Source: Streptomyces sp. ISL-10 (GTDB lineage: Bacteria; Actinomycetota; Actinomycetes; Streptomycetales; Streptomycetaceae). Taken from it: DNA of 64,000 bases. Positions 8,394 through 18,700 of the stretch are shown piece by piece. The first letter of the stretch is position 1; each line of letters opens with the position of its first letter. The DNA lies in contig NZ_JAGGOJ010000003.1 in assembly GCF_018614575.1 (NCBI RefSeq), forward strand, positions 372,001 to 436,000, written 5' to 3'. Both the position numbers and the translations under genes were made by a program. Under the pieces are notes generated by a model that saw only the letters and a program-made list of their open reading frames with translations, was not told the DNA's origin and ran no database searches.

Positions 8394-9347
8394 GTGCAAC
8401 GTCTCCCCACCCTGGCCGCGTTGGCCTGCCTCGCCGCTCTTCCGCTCGCCGCCTGCACGGGCGAGGCGAAGGACACCGAACCCCCCTCCACACCCGCCGG
8501 CGTCACCGCCCAGGCGGGCAGCGCCACCTCCGTCCACGTCATGTGGGACACCTCCTCCGACAACAAGGCGGTGACCGGGTACGAGGTGTACGAGAACGGC
8601 AGCCGGGTCACGACGCTGCCGGGGGCCAAGCACATGGTCGACGTCGACCGCCTGCGCCCGAAGACCGCGTACCGCTTCACCGTCCGTGCCCGCGACGCGG
8701 CCGGGAACCTCTCCCGGCCGAGCACGCCGATATCGGTGACCACACCGGCACAGGCCGCCGACGACCGCACGCCGCCGGCGCGCCCGACGGCAGTGCGCGG
8801 CACCACGGACGGTCCCCGGGCGGTGACGCTGATGTGGTCGCGGTCGGCCGACGACGCGGGCGTCACGTCGTACGACATCTACCAGGAGGACTCCCGCGTC
8901 CACAGCGTGCCCGGCACCCGGACGACAGCGCGCGTGACGGGACTGCGCCCGGGGACGGTCTACAGCTTCACGATCCGTGCCCGCGACGCCGCCGAGAACT
9001 CGTCCCCCGACAGCAGACCCGTCGACCTCACCACTGCGCCGGCCCCGGGCGACAAGGCCCCGAACACGTCCCCGACGTCCCTGCGGGCCGTGGCTCGCAA
9101 GGGAGCGATCGACCTGTCGTGGACGCCCCCGCGTACCGGCGGCCCGGTGCCCGAGCACCAGCTGTACCTGAACGGCAGCCTCGCGACGACGATCGTCTGG
9201 GGCGCGGAGCCACCGGCGGGAACGGCGACGTACACGATGACGGTCACCGACGCGCCGGGCACCCGCTACAGCGTCAAGCTCCGCGCGAAGCTCCCGGACG
9301 GCATGTGGGGCGACTTCTCGGCGCAGCGGACGGTGGTGGTGACGTAG
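8394..9347 (+). CDS. Lipoprotein with three fibronectin type III domains
   Basis: A 317-residue exported lipoprotein. The signal peptide ends in a lipobox (ALPLAAC, Cys near residue 21). Three FN3 modules follow at about 32-120, 125-215 and 220-316, each recognised by the spacing of conserved Trp/Tyr/Leu residues and the repeated phrase FTVRARDAAGNLS or FTIRARDAAENSS. No catalytic module is attached, so it is probably a surface binding or spacer protein; FN3 modules in Streptomyces are often found in chitinases and other polysaccharide-degrading enzymes. The GTG start has CGGAGG eight bases upstream. A dre-like operator just upstream would connect it to amino-sugar or chitin regulation. Confidence 0.9.
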   Translation: MQRLPTLAALACLAALPLAACTGEAKDTEPPSTPAGVTAQAGSATSVHVMWDTSSDNKAVTGYEVYENGSRVTTLPGAKHMVDVDRLRPKTAYRFTVRARDAAGNLSRPSTPISVTTPAQAADDRTPPARPTAVRGTTDGPRAVTLMWSRSADDAGVTSYDIYQEDSRVHSVPGTRTTARVTGLRPGTVYSFTIRARDAAENSSPDSRPVDLTTAPAPGDKAPNTSPTSLRAVARKGAIDLSWTPPRTGGPVPEHQLYLNGSLATTIVWGAEPPAGTATYTMTVTDAPGTRYSVKLRAKLPDGMWGDFSAQRTVVVT

Positions 9348-9498
9348 CCGGCCTCGACACGCTGCCGGCGCAGCTGCCCGAATCCAGCTCGCCGCCACCG
9401 CCGACGAATCGCATGGGACGGCCTCGCTGGTCTCCGGCCGTGGATCACTTCCGCGGGCCGCGGGGAACAATCCGACTCGGCGGGCAGTTCCGGTGATC

Positions 9499-10365
9499 AT
9501 GACAGCGAAGCATGAAGTCCTGCACTACACGGCGTTCTCCGGCGACCCGGACGGAGGGAACCCGGCCGGGGTCGTCCTCGACGCGTCGGGACTCGACGAT
9601 GCCGCGATGCTCTCGATCGCGGCCGGTCTCGGGTACAGCGAGTCCGCGTTTCTCACCGCGCCGCCGGAAGGCCTCGGCGGGGAGCCGGGGCGTGCGTTCA
9701 CCCTCCGGTACTTCAGCCCCAAGGCGGAGGTGCCGTTCTGCGGGCACGCCACGGTCGCCACGGCCGTGGCGCTGGGCGAGCGCATCGGGACGGGCGACCT
9801 CGTCTTCGCCACGCGGGCGGGCACGGTGCCGGTGACGGTGAGCGAGGCGGACGGGGAAGTGCGGGCGACGCTGACCACGGTGGAGCCGCACACGGAGTCG
9901 GTCACGGCAGCCGACCTCACCGAGGCCCTGGCCGCGCTCGACTGGCCGGCCACCGACCTGGACCCGGCCTTCCCGCCCCGCATCGCCTTCGCGGGCGCCC
10001 GCCACTTGGTGCTCGCCGCGGCGACCCGTGAACGACTGGCCGACCTGGCCTACGACTTCGCCCGCCTGGAGGCCCTGATGCACCGCCTCGACCTGACGAC
10101 GGTCCAGCTGGTGTGGCGGGAGTCGGACACGGTCTTCCATGTGCGCGACCCGTTCCCGGTGGGCGGCGTGGTCGAGGACCCGGCGACGGGCGCGGCGGCG
10201 GGCGCGTTCGGCGCGTACGCCCGCGAACTGGGCCTGGTCCCCGAAGCGTCGGTCCTCACCCTCCACCAAGGCGAGGACCTGGGCCGCCCGGGGGTGCTGA
10301 CGGTGGAGCTGAGGGAAGGGGACAAGCGGGTACGGGTGACGGGGACGGGGACGCGGATCGGCTGA
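9499..10365 (+). CDS. PhzF-family isomerase/epimerase-like protein
   Basis: A 288-residue protein of the PhzF/DapF-like two-lobed fold. Family signatures include YTAFSGDPDGGNPAGVV at the N-terminus, FTLRYFSPKAEVPFCGHATVATA (substrate-pocket motif) and DPATGAAAGAFGAYARELG near the C-terminus. PhzF isomerises a dihydroanthranilate in phenazine synthesis, but most actinobacterial members stand outside such clusters and have unknown substrates. No phenazine genes are nearby. An in-frame GTG at 9493 adds two residues; neither start has a strong ribosome-binding site. It converges with the UvrD-like gene of the defence island, so 10.4 kb marks the island's left edge. Confidence 0.9.
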   Translation: MTAKHEVLHYTAFSGDPDGGNPAGVVLDASGLDDAAMLSIAAGLGYSESAFLTAPPEGLGGEPGRAFTLRYFSPKAEVPFCGHATVATAVALGERIGTGDLVFATRAGTVPVTVSEADGEVRATLTTVEPHTESVTAADLTEALAALDWPATDLDPAFPPRIAFAGARHLVLAAATRERLADLAYDFARLEALMHRLDLTTVQLVWRESDTVFHVRDPFPVGGVVEDPATGAAAGAFGAYARELGLVPEASVLTLHQGEDLGRPGVLTVELREGDKRVRVTGTGTRIG

Positions 10366-10477
10366 GGAGGGGCCGCGCGGTGGACGATGCCGCGTTGAGG
10401 TCGGCAGCCCCGCCGACGCGGCCGGGCTCCAGCGCATGAGCACCCGCCGGCGGATGCTCCCTGCCCTCGGCCGGCAC

Positions 10478-12760
10478 TCAATCGCGGCTGCCGGGGGTGA
10501 GCAACGGTTTCAGGAACTCGCTCGGTGTTCCGTGCCAGAAGATGTGCAAACTGTCCCGAGCCCGCGTCGCAGCGACGAACAGCAGCGACCGGGCCCGCTG
10601 CAACTCCCTGCGATGGCGCAAAGCGTCGACGGACTTCAGGCGCAGTACAGCCTCGCGGGGTACGAGCCCCTGTGCGACACCTGCGATGATCATCCGCTGG
10701 TACTCCAGACCCTTGAACCGGAACATCGTGCCGATGTGCACCCCCTCGTCACCGCGGGGGCCGTCCGGGCCGATCTCGATGGCACGGATGCCGAACTGCG
10801 CCAGCGAATAGGCTGCTTCCTGCGCCATGGCGTTGGTGGGGACGCAGATGCCGATCTGCTCCAGCGGGATGTCGTCCCACGCGGCGATCAGCGCCGCGAT
10901 GCCCTCCCGCTCAGCCTCCCAGTCGACGTGCGGATGCAGGGCGGGCAGGCCGCCGCTCAGCACGGACCGGTAGCCCGCCAGGTTCTCCTCGTTGCCGTCC
11001 AGGTCGTCGAATGCCTCGCCGCTCAGTACGCCCAGCGCGGAGCCCAAAATCTGCCGCGTCGTGCGGTAGCTGAGCGACAACTTGGCACTACGGCCACGGA
11101 TGTTGACACCGAGGCTGCCGAGTGTGACCTGGCTGCTGTAGATCCGCTGATGGGTGTCGCCGACGAGGAAGATGTCGTTGCGGTCCCGGCGGACCATCGC
11201 CCGCAGCATCTTCCAGTGGCCCGGCTGCAGGTCCTGCGCCTCGTCGACCACAATGTGCCGGTAGCGGGGGCGGAGCCTGCCGGCAGAGCTGTCCTGGAGA
11301 TGGATGTTGTCCAGGCCGCCCGCTTCCTCCCGCTGCCGCTCGACGGCCTCGATGCGCTGCTCACGCTCGATCTCCAGCCGCGCCGCCCGTTCGGCGACCT
11401 GCGCCCAGGTCTGCCGCCCGAGCCCGTCGAGACGCTGGGCGAACCGCTCGGTCAGCTGCCAGATCTCGGCGCGCTCCAGCCGGGTGACGTTGCGTCCGCG
11501 GCCGGCCCTGCGGGCGCGGAAATAGTCCGTACGGGAGGTCACGGCCTGCCCCAGGATCACCTGCGTCCACTCGTCGTGCAGGAACTCCGCGTCCCAGCCC
11601 GTCTCGTCCAGCTCGTCGAGCATGGCCCGCCACTCGCGCAGGGCCTGGTTGTCGTCGATGGTCTGCTTGCTGCTGCCCGGCTCGGCCTCGCGCACCACGC
11701 GCAGCGCCAGCTGGTCGACATGGCTGATCTCGACGCGTGCCAGTAGCTCCTCGCCGCCCAGCTCCAGCAGCCGGGCCCGCAGGTCCGCGGCAAGGTTCTT
11801 GTTGTACGTGGTCAGCAGCACCGGCTTCGTACGCCCCGGCGGCAGTTGTGACGCGAGGTGCTTCACCCGGTGGAGTGCCACGATCGTCTTGCCGGTGCCC
11901 GGTCCACCGCCGACGCGTGCCGGTCCGGAGTAGTCACGCTCCACGAGCTTGGCCTGAGTCGGGTGGAGGAAGACCTTCCAGCGCCCGAAGTTGCCCCCTT
12001 CCAGTGCCTCGCGCAGCGCCTCGTCCGTGGTCGTGACCATGGTCGCCGGGCGCTCGGCGGCGGCCTGGAAATCCTCGGTGTCGACCGGCTCGGGGGCGGC
12101 GACCGGGGCCGTGATCTGGTCGAGGACATCGTCGTAGGACTTGCCGTCGAAGAGGGAGAGCAGTACCTCGCCTGTGAGCTGAGGGGCGTACTCGATCAGG
12201 CCGAGCAGCTGCTCCTCGGTGGTGAGTGTCCGCACCACCGGCAGCAGTGGCTGCGCCACACCGAGGTCGGTCAGTTGCTCGTCGGTGAAGTGGGCGAACA
12301 GCGGCGCGGACACCGGTGGCTGCTCCACCGGCGCCGGCGCAGGGGCGGGAGCGGGGGCCTGCACCTCGGGAGCCTGAGGAGCCTCGGGCGGCAGGAGCCG
12401 CCTGACGACGCTCTCTTCGACGACCTGGAGGTCGACGTACTCCAGCCCACCGGTGACCGGGTTGACCCCGTACGCGAGCCGGTCGAGGTTCGCGTACACG
12501 TCTTTGCGGTGCTTGACGGAGACGATCAGCCAGTCGTCGTCGGCGAGCCGCAGCAGCAGCGCCCGGTAGTCGTCGCTGATCCGCGCCGACCACAGACGGG
12601 TGTGGCCGGACAACTGCTTGAGCCGCAGCCCTGAAGAGCCGGGGCTCGCCTTGAACTTGTGCTGGAAGTCGTAGATCGCCCCCTTGACGGTGCGCGGGAG
12701 CTTCAGGATCTCCTTGTCGGCCTTGTCCAGCAGGCGCAGAGTCACGTTCGCCGCGCTCAT
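10478..12760 (-). CDS. RelE/ParE-like domain fused to UvrD-type SF1 helicase
   Basis: A 760-residue protein. Residues 1-95 (TLRLLDKADKEILKLPRTVK through LIVSVKHRKDVYANLDRLAYG) have the size and pattern of a RelE/ParE toxin fold. A linker with an Ala/Pro-rich segment follows, then a complete superfamily 1 helicase: Walker A GGPGTGKTIVALHRVKHL (near 290), motif II VVDEAQDLQPGHW (near 505), motif III GDTHQRIYSS, motif IV LSYRTTRQIL, motif V MFRFKGLEYQRM and motif VI FVAATRARDSLHIFW. The start ATG overlaps the TGA of the upstream giant helicase (TGATG), so the two are translationally coupled and probably act together. SF1 helicases with an N-terminal RelE-like module occur in defence loci. Whether the RelE part is a nuclease or only an RNA- or DNA-binding module is open. 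Confidence 0.85.
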   Translation of the reverse strand: MSAANVTLRLLDKADKEILKLPRTVKGAIYDFQHKFKASPGSSGLRLKQLSGHTRLWSARISDDYRALLLRLADDDWLIVSVKHRKDVYANLDRLAYGVNPVTGGLEYVDLQVVEESVVRRLLPPEAPQAPEVQAPAPAPAPAPVEQPPVSAPLFAHFTDEQLTDLGVAQPLLPVVRTLTTEEQLLGLIEYAPQLTGEVLLSLFDGKSYDDVLDQITAPVAAPEPVDTEDFQAAAERPATMVTTTDEALREALEGGNFGRWKVFLHPTQAKLVERDYSGPARVGGGPGTGKTIVALHRVKHLASQLPPGRTKPVLLTTYNKNLAADLRARLLELGGEELLARVEISHVDQLALRVVREAEPGSSKQTIDDNQALREWRAMLDELDETGWDAEFLHDEWTQVILGQAVTSRTDYFRARRAGRGRNVTRLERAEIWQLTERFAQRLDGLGRQTWAQVAERAARLEIEREQRIEAVERQREEAGGLDNIHLQDSSAGRLRPRYRHIVVDEAQDLQPGHWKMLRAMVRRDRNDIFLVGDTHQRIYSSQVTLGSLGVNIRGRSAKLSLSYRTTRQILGSALGVLSGEAFDDLDGNEENLAGYRSVLSGGLPALHPHVDWEAEREGIAALIAAWDDIPLEQIGICVPTNAMAQEAAYSLAQFGIRAIEIGPDGPRGDEGVHIGTMFRFKGLEYQRMIIAGVAQGLVPREAVLRLKSVDALRHRRELQRARSLLFVAATRARDSLHIFWHGTPSEFLKPLLTPGSRD

Positions 12761-15700
12761 CAGTGGGTGTCCCCCCGCATCGTCTCGTCGTGCTGTTCCT
12801 GTGCTGCGAGCCGGTCGGCCAGCTCCTTCGCCGTCCACGCCTCGGCCGGCCGGACCTCCCAGCCCGCCTCGGCGAAGGCACGGTCCCGGTCTTCGGCCTC
12901 CGCGTCCGGTTCGCCGTCGATCGGCCGGTGCGCGAGCACGACACCGATTTTCGCGTCGGGCCAGGCCAGTTCGGCCATCCACCCGCGGTCGTCGAGCTCG
13001 TAGCCGTCGTGCGGGGCAGGGACGCCGAGGGAGGCGAGAGCGACCGCCAGGAGCTCCAGCCCCGGCTCGTCCGGGTCCAGCAGCTCCAGCACCGCGTCCC
13101 AGCCGCCGTCCCGGGCGGCGCCCTGCGCGCCCTCGGTATCCGACCTCTTCACCGGTGCGAGGACCGGCTCCACCGGCGCCGCGACCAGCGGCGGCCTGCC
13201 GCTACCGGTTTCGGTTGTCGTCCCGTCCGCGGGCTCGTCGAGGACCGTCACCCGCGTCGACTCGAGCCAGCCCACGCCGCCCGCGACCGAGAACTCCTGT
13301 GCGGAAAAGCCCTCCAGCAGACCGGTCGTCAACTGGGCGCTGTCGCCGCCGCCGTGCTCGAGGAACTGCAGCAGATTGCTCCAGTACAGCCAGGCCCTCC
13401 AGCGCCGCTTGTGCCGCTCCTCGTCGGCCACGGCCGTCTCGCTGTCGTCGAGAACCGTGATCGCCGACCACACGGGCGGCGTCGACCTGGCGTCCGCGAC
13501 GGCCACCACACGGCAGCCCGAGGCGTCCGTCGCGGCGAGCAGCCGCACCTTGCCGGGCTGGGCCTTGGGTGCCCGGCCGCGCAGCGCCGCCTCGATCTGC
13601 TCACCGACCGACTCGGCGGCAACGACCGCGGCCTGCGGCCGCGTGCCCATCAGACCCGCCACGGCGGCCTCGGCGCGCGCCGTCCAGCCGTCGGCGTCCG
13701 GCGAACGCAGATAGGCGATCAGCTGCTCCGCCGGATTGACCCACACCGTCTCGGCCAGCTCGCCGGGCAGGCCGCTGCGCACCTTGTCGTAGTACGCACG
13801 GGCCTGCCCGAGCGCCTCCTCGCCGTACGGCCGCCACACCGGGTCGGACGGCCCGGCGGGGGAGTAGCCCTTGTTCCGGAGGCGGGTGCGCCACTCCTTC
13901 ACGTCGTAGTACGTCAGCTGGAAGACCCTCACGCCGTCCGCCCGCAGCCGCGCCCGCTTGGCCGCGTCGTCGGCCAGCCGGTTGTGCTTGGCGCTCGCGT
14001 GGAACTCGAAGCCGTCGAGATACAGGGCGAGTCGCGGGCCGGGTGCGTCGAGCCGCTCGAACAGCACGTCCGGGCGGGTGCCGTCGAGGACCCGCTGCTG
14101 GGACACCCGCCACCGCCGGGTAGCGCCGTCGGAGCCGGTGAGCCGCAGGTCGAGGGAGTACGTCCCGGCGGCCGTGGTGTAGGCGTCGGCGGCGGCCTTC
14201 GCCTCCGGCTGTCCGGCCCACTCCTTCAGCGTCTCGACGAACATGACCTCTAGGTCGGACTCGGCCTGCCGCTCCAGCGGGATCTGCTGGGTCGTGGGCA
14301 CGCGGGTGGTCCGCCAGGCCTCGCCTTCCTTGCCCAGCAGCTCGTCGAGCATCTGACGGACCTCGTTGCGGCTGACCTTGTCGTAGTCGCCGGCCGGCAC
14401 CCGGCGCAGCAGGCAGCGGTGGCAGCCGTCCTGCCCCTTCTCCTGGCAGGGGCAGCCGTCGATGACCTCGCGGGCCTTCAGCAGCACCTCGCGGAAGCCG
14501 TCGGCCGAGGCGAGCCGGTGCAGGTAGCCGGTGCCGCCGGGCAGCCGGTCGTAGACGACGAGGAAGCGCCGGGTCCAGTCCGAGTCGCCGCCGTCCGGCA
14601 TCGATGCGGCCGCGATGTCGATGTGGTCCGGGTCGCCGCCGTACCGGGCGGCTATGCCCGCGAACAGTGCTGCCGTGAACGAGGCGAGCCGTTCGTGGGC
14701 GCGGGCGACTGACGCCGGCAGCAGGATGCGCACCGCTTCCGTGGTCAGCTCGTGCGCCAGCAGCAGTGGTACGTCCCGTCCCTTGCCCTGCTCCTCCCCG
14801 CCCGAGCCCTTGGTCCGGCGGCGCGGGCACCACAGCAGATGGTGGGCGCTGGCCCGGGTGCTCGCGGCGAGCGAGTCGGTCAGCGCCTCCTGCGGCCGGT
14901 CCGCGACCGGCCGCCCGTCGGCGGTCGCCCCGCCGCAACTGGCGCACACGTAGAACGGATTGATGCGCACGTCGTCACCCGCGAGCGGGACCGTGCTGGA
15001 GCCGTCCTGGCGGTCGAGGCCCAGATTCAGGGTGCGGATCACCGCCCGCCGCGTGAAGTCGACGCCGAACGTGGCCGTCTCATGCCGCCACGAGCCCGGC
15101 GCCAGACGGTCCGGATCGATGTCGACGGTGGTGAGCATGGCGTAGCGGCGGCGGTCGCGTTCGTCCCTGTCGTCCCGCACGCGGGCGTCGTCGCGCTTGT
15201 CGCGGGCGATGACGCGCCTCGGTTCCAGCACGTACTGCACACAGCCCGCGTCGGCGATCTCGCGGCCGCCGCAGCGAGGGCACGGCGAGGCGTCGGCCTG
15301 GGCGTTCTCGGTACGGGCGTAGCCGCAGGCCGGACACAGCCGCCACACCTGCCAGGCGCGACGCTCGGGGCTGCCGATGTCCAGGGCACGCACCTGGTGG
15401 CGGTAGCCGTTGACGTAGAAGCTGCTGCCGGGGGCGAGTTCGGCGAGGGCGAGGCGGCGGGAGCGCTCGTAGTCGCGGACCTCGCTGCGGTACGGCTTGC
15501 GCCGGACCTCACCCTGCCCGCCGCCTTCCTCCGCCTGTCCCTGCTCCTCCTCCGTCCAGTAGAGGGTGGCCTCCAACTGCGTGGTGGTGTCGGTGAGGCT
15601 GTAGTTGGGCAGCAGGCCGAGCTCCACCAGGGCGCCGTGCGCGCTCGAACGGCTCAGCTCACGCAGCAGGTCACCGGTCGTGCGCCGCTCGGCCAGCAAC

Positions 15701-18700
15701 TCACGGTGCTCGCGGTCCTGTTCGGGATCGCTGCGGATCAGACGCTCCATCGCCGTGTCGATGGCTGCGATACGGCGCCGCAGCTCCTCGCGCCGGCCCG
15801 TCCAGTCCTCCTCGGCCTCCTGCAGGGTACGCACGATGCCGCCGGTCGCGTACGCCCGCAGCTCGTCGGCGGCGTGGGCCGTGACGCCTCCGTCGCCCCC
15901 CTTCTCCCTGTCGGCCTGGAACAGCTCAAGGAACTCCTCCACCAGGCGACCGCCGTGCGTGACCGCCGCGTCCGCCAGGTCCTGGCACCAGCCGGTGGTG
16001 CCGAACAGGGCGGACACCAGCCGTGGCACCGGCATCAGCCGCTCCCCGTCGGCGGTGGTGAGCCCGCCGCGGGCGGCGAGGTCCAGCAGATGCGCGGTGT
16101 ACTGGCGGCGCAGGATCTCCACCGCGGAGAGGTAGCAGCCGGGCGGCACGATGTCGCCCGCGATCATCTCGCGCGGATCCTCGAGGTAGTACAGGTCGCG
16201 GGCCCTGCGCCCGCCGAACGCGACGATCAGCGCGTTGCCCGTGCGGCGTCCGGCGCGGCCCGCGCGCTGCACGTAGTTGGCCGGGCCCTTCGGCAGCGAG
16301 CCGAGCAGCACCGCCGACAGGTCGCCGATGTCGATGCCGAGCTCCAGTGTGGGCGTGCAGGACAGCACGTTCGGGTCGGTGTAGTGGGTGCCCGCGCGAA
16401 ACGTGCGCTCGACACGCTCCCGTTCGGGCCGGGTCAGCATGCCGGTGTGCTCGGCGGTGACGACGCGGAAGGTGCCGCCGGTCAGATACAGCCGCCGGTA
16501 GTAGTCGTCCTTGTAGTCGCGGGCGCGCGAAGAACCGAAACCGCTCGAGCCGAGGCTGCTGCGCATGTCGACACCGGCCGAGGACGGGTCGCTCAGCGGA
16601 GCACGCAGCATGCCCTGGCACCGGTACCGCGCACAGGGGTGCCCGTACCAGCGGGTACGCCGCTCGGGCGGCACCACCTGCTGCCAGCCGCAGTCCATGC
16701 AGCTGACGAACGCCTTGTTGGCTGCCTCGTCGTCGAGCAGCCGCACCTCGATGTGCCCCGGCTGCAGCCCGTACACCCGGGTCGTACGGTCGGCCGCCGT
16801 ACGCACCGACAGTGCCCGCTCGTCCACCAGCACGGGCAGCAGCCTGCGCAGGTATTCCGTCGCACCCGCCGCGTCCAGCCCGAGGCAGCGCCGCGTCCAG
16901 TCCTGGTACCAGCCCAGCCGGCCGGTCACCGAGTCGAACGCCGACCGGTCCTTCTGCCCGTCGAGCAGGAACCGCGGCGCGGCCATCCCCTCGGGGAACG
17001 CCGGCATCCCGTCCGGCCGGCCGCCCCAGATCTTGAACCGGGCCACACCCGCGTCCTTGATCCACGGCTCCAGCCACCGGTGCCGCAGCCCACCGCGGAG
17101 CCGGACGCGCTCCAACAGGCCGCGCACATAGGCCAGATACCGCTCCGACGTCGGTATCCCGCTGCCCACCAGCAGTTGCCCGGGCAGTGACAGGTGCAGA
17201 TCGCGGGCGAGTGCCGTGATCCGCTCCGGCTCGTCGATCACGACCTCGGCGGCCGCCGTACGCGTCAGTTCCAGCGTGCGGCCCTGGCGCGAACGCAGGC
17301 CGAACTCCATCACCGTGGCGAACGCCAGCCGCTCCCCGATCAGCTTCCAGGTCCGGGCGTCACCCGTGCCCCGCCCGGACAACAGCCGGTCCACGCCCGG
17401 CTCGTCGTGCAGGTCAGGCGGTACCACGGCGGCGAGCGCCTGCGGATCGTCCACGGAGTCGAGGACGTTGCCGATCAGGTCGTTGAGCGCGGTCGGCGCA
17501 CCCGACTCGTCCAGGTTGTGCGCCAGGAGCGAGCGCAGTGAGAACTTGTACGACGCGTTCGCCACATACCCGGCCCGGTGTGCCGCGTCCTGCGTCGAGT
17601 CGTTGAACAGCAGGGTCTTGCGCTCCTCCGGCACGAGCGCGATGTCGCCGCCGGTGAACAACTGCGTGACCGTAGCGGAGGCGAGAGCGGCGAGCGCGGT
17701 GCCGAGGAAGCGGATGCCGTTGTCCGTGTTGCAGGCCGGGCAGCGGTCGTCGAGCGCCGCCTTGTCCGCCGACTTCTTGTCCGTGATCGCCAGCGCGAAC
17801 CAGGCGTCCTGAAGCTCTTGTGCATCCTGCACCATGGGCAGCCGGTAGGTGCCCTGCGCGCCGTCCAGCACCACCACGGACAGCGGGTCGGCGGCGCCGG
17901 ACCTCGGCTTCGCGCCGGTCAGCGCGTTGAGCGCTTCCTCCGCCTCCGCCCGGGTGGCTGCGATGAAATAGCGGATACGCCGCTTGTCACGGCCGAGTCC
18001 GGCCCGCCACACCTTGTCCTGCGTCATCACGAGCTGCTGCGGATCGGCCTCCGGCGACAGCGCCGCCCAGCCCGAGCGCCCGCAGTTGCGGCAGTACACC
18101 GCGGGCAGCGAGGCCACGGCCGGACGCAGCGCCGTGTCCGTGCCCGGCATCGGCTGTGGGCGGCGCGCGTCCGAGGCAAGGCTGCCCGAGTCCTCGCCGT
18201 CGGCCCCCGCCGCGGGCCCGGCCGCCAGCGCCGCACGCCGCGCGGCGGTCCGGTCGTCCTCGTACCACCGGAACTCCGGTGTCGGCCCCACACCGCGCAG
18301 CACCCGGCTCACCGGACGCACCCACAGATGCGCCTCGATGTGCAGCAGCGGTCTCGGCCGCTGCTCGTCCGACTCGGGATCCCGGGCCGCCGACAGCAGG
18401 GCCACGAACCGCGACAGGGCCTGCAACGCCAGCCGTGGGTTCTCCCTGGCGGTGCGCCCCCAGGCGTACCCGAAGCCGCCCAGCCGCTCGCGCAGCTCCC
18501 ACTCACCGAGCGGGTCGCCGCCCAGCAGCTGGAGCACCTTGTGCGTGAAGTCGTGCCGCTTGAGCATCCTGCCGATCTGGAACGCGCTCAGCCCGCGCCG
18601 CTCCAGCAGCCGCTCCGCCAGCCCGTCCAGGTCCAGCAGATCCGGATGCGCCTCCACGCCGGGACCGCCGGACGCTTCGATGACTTCCTTGGGGTCGGGC

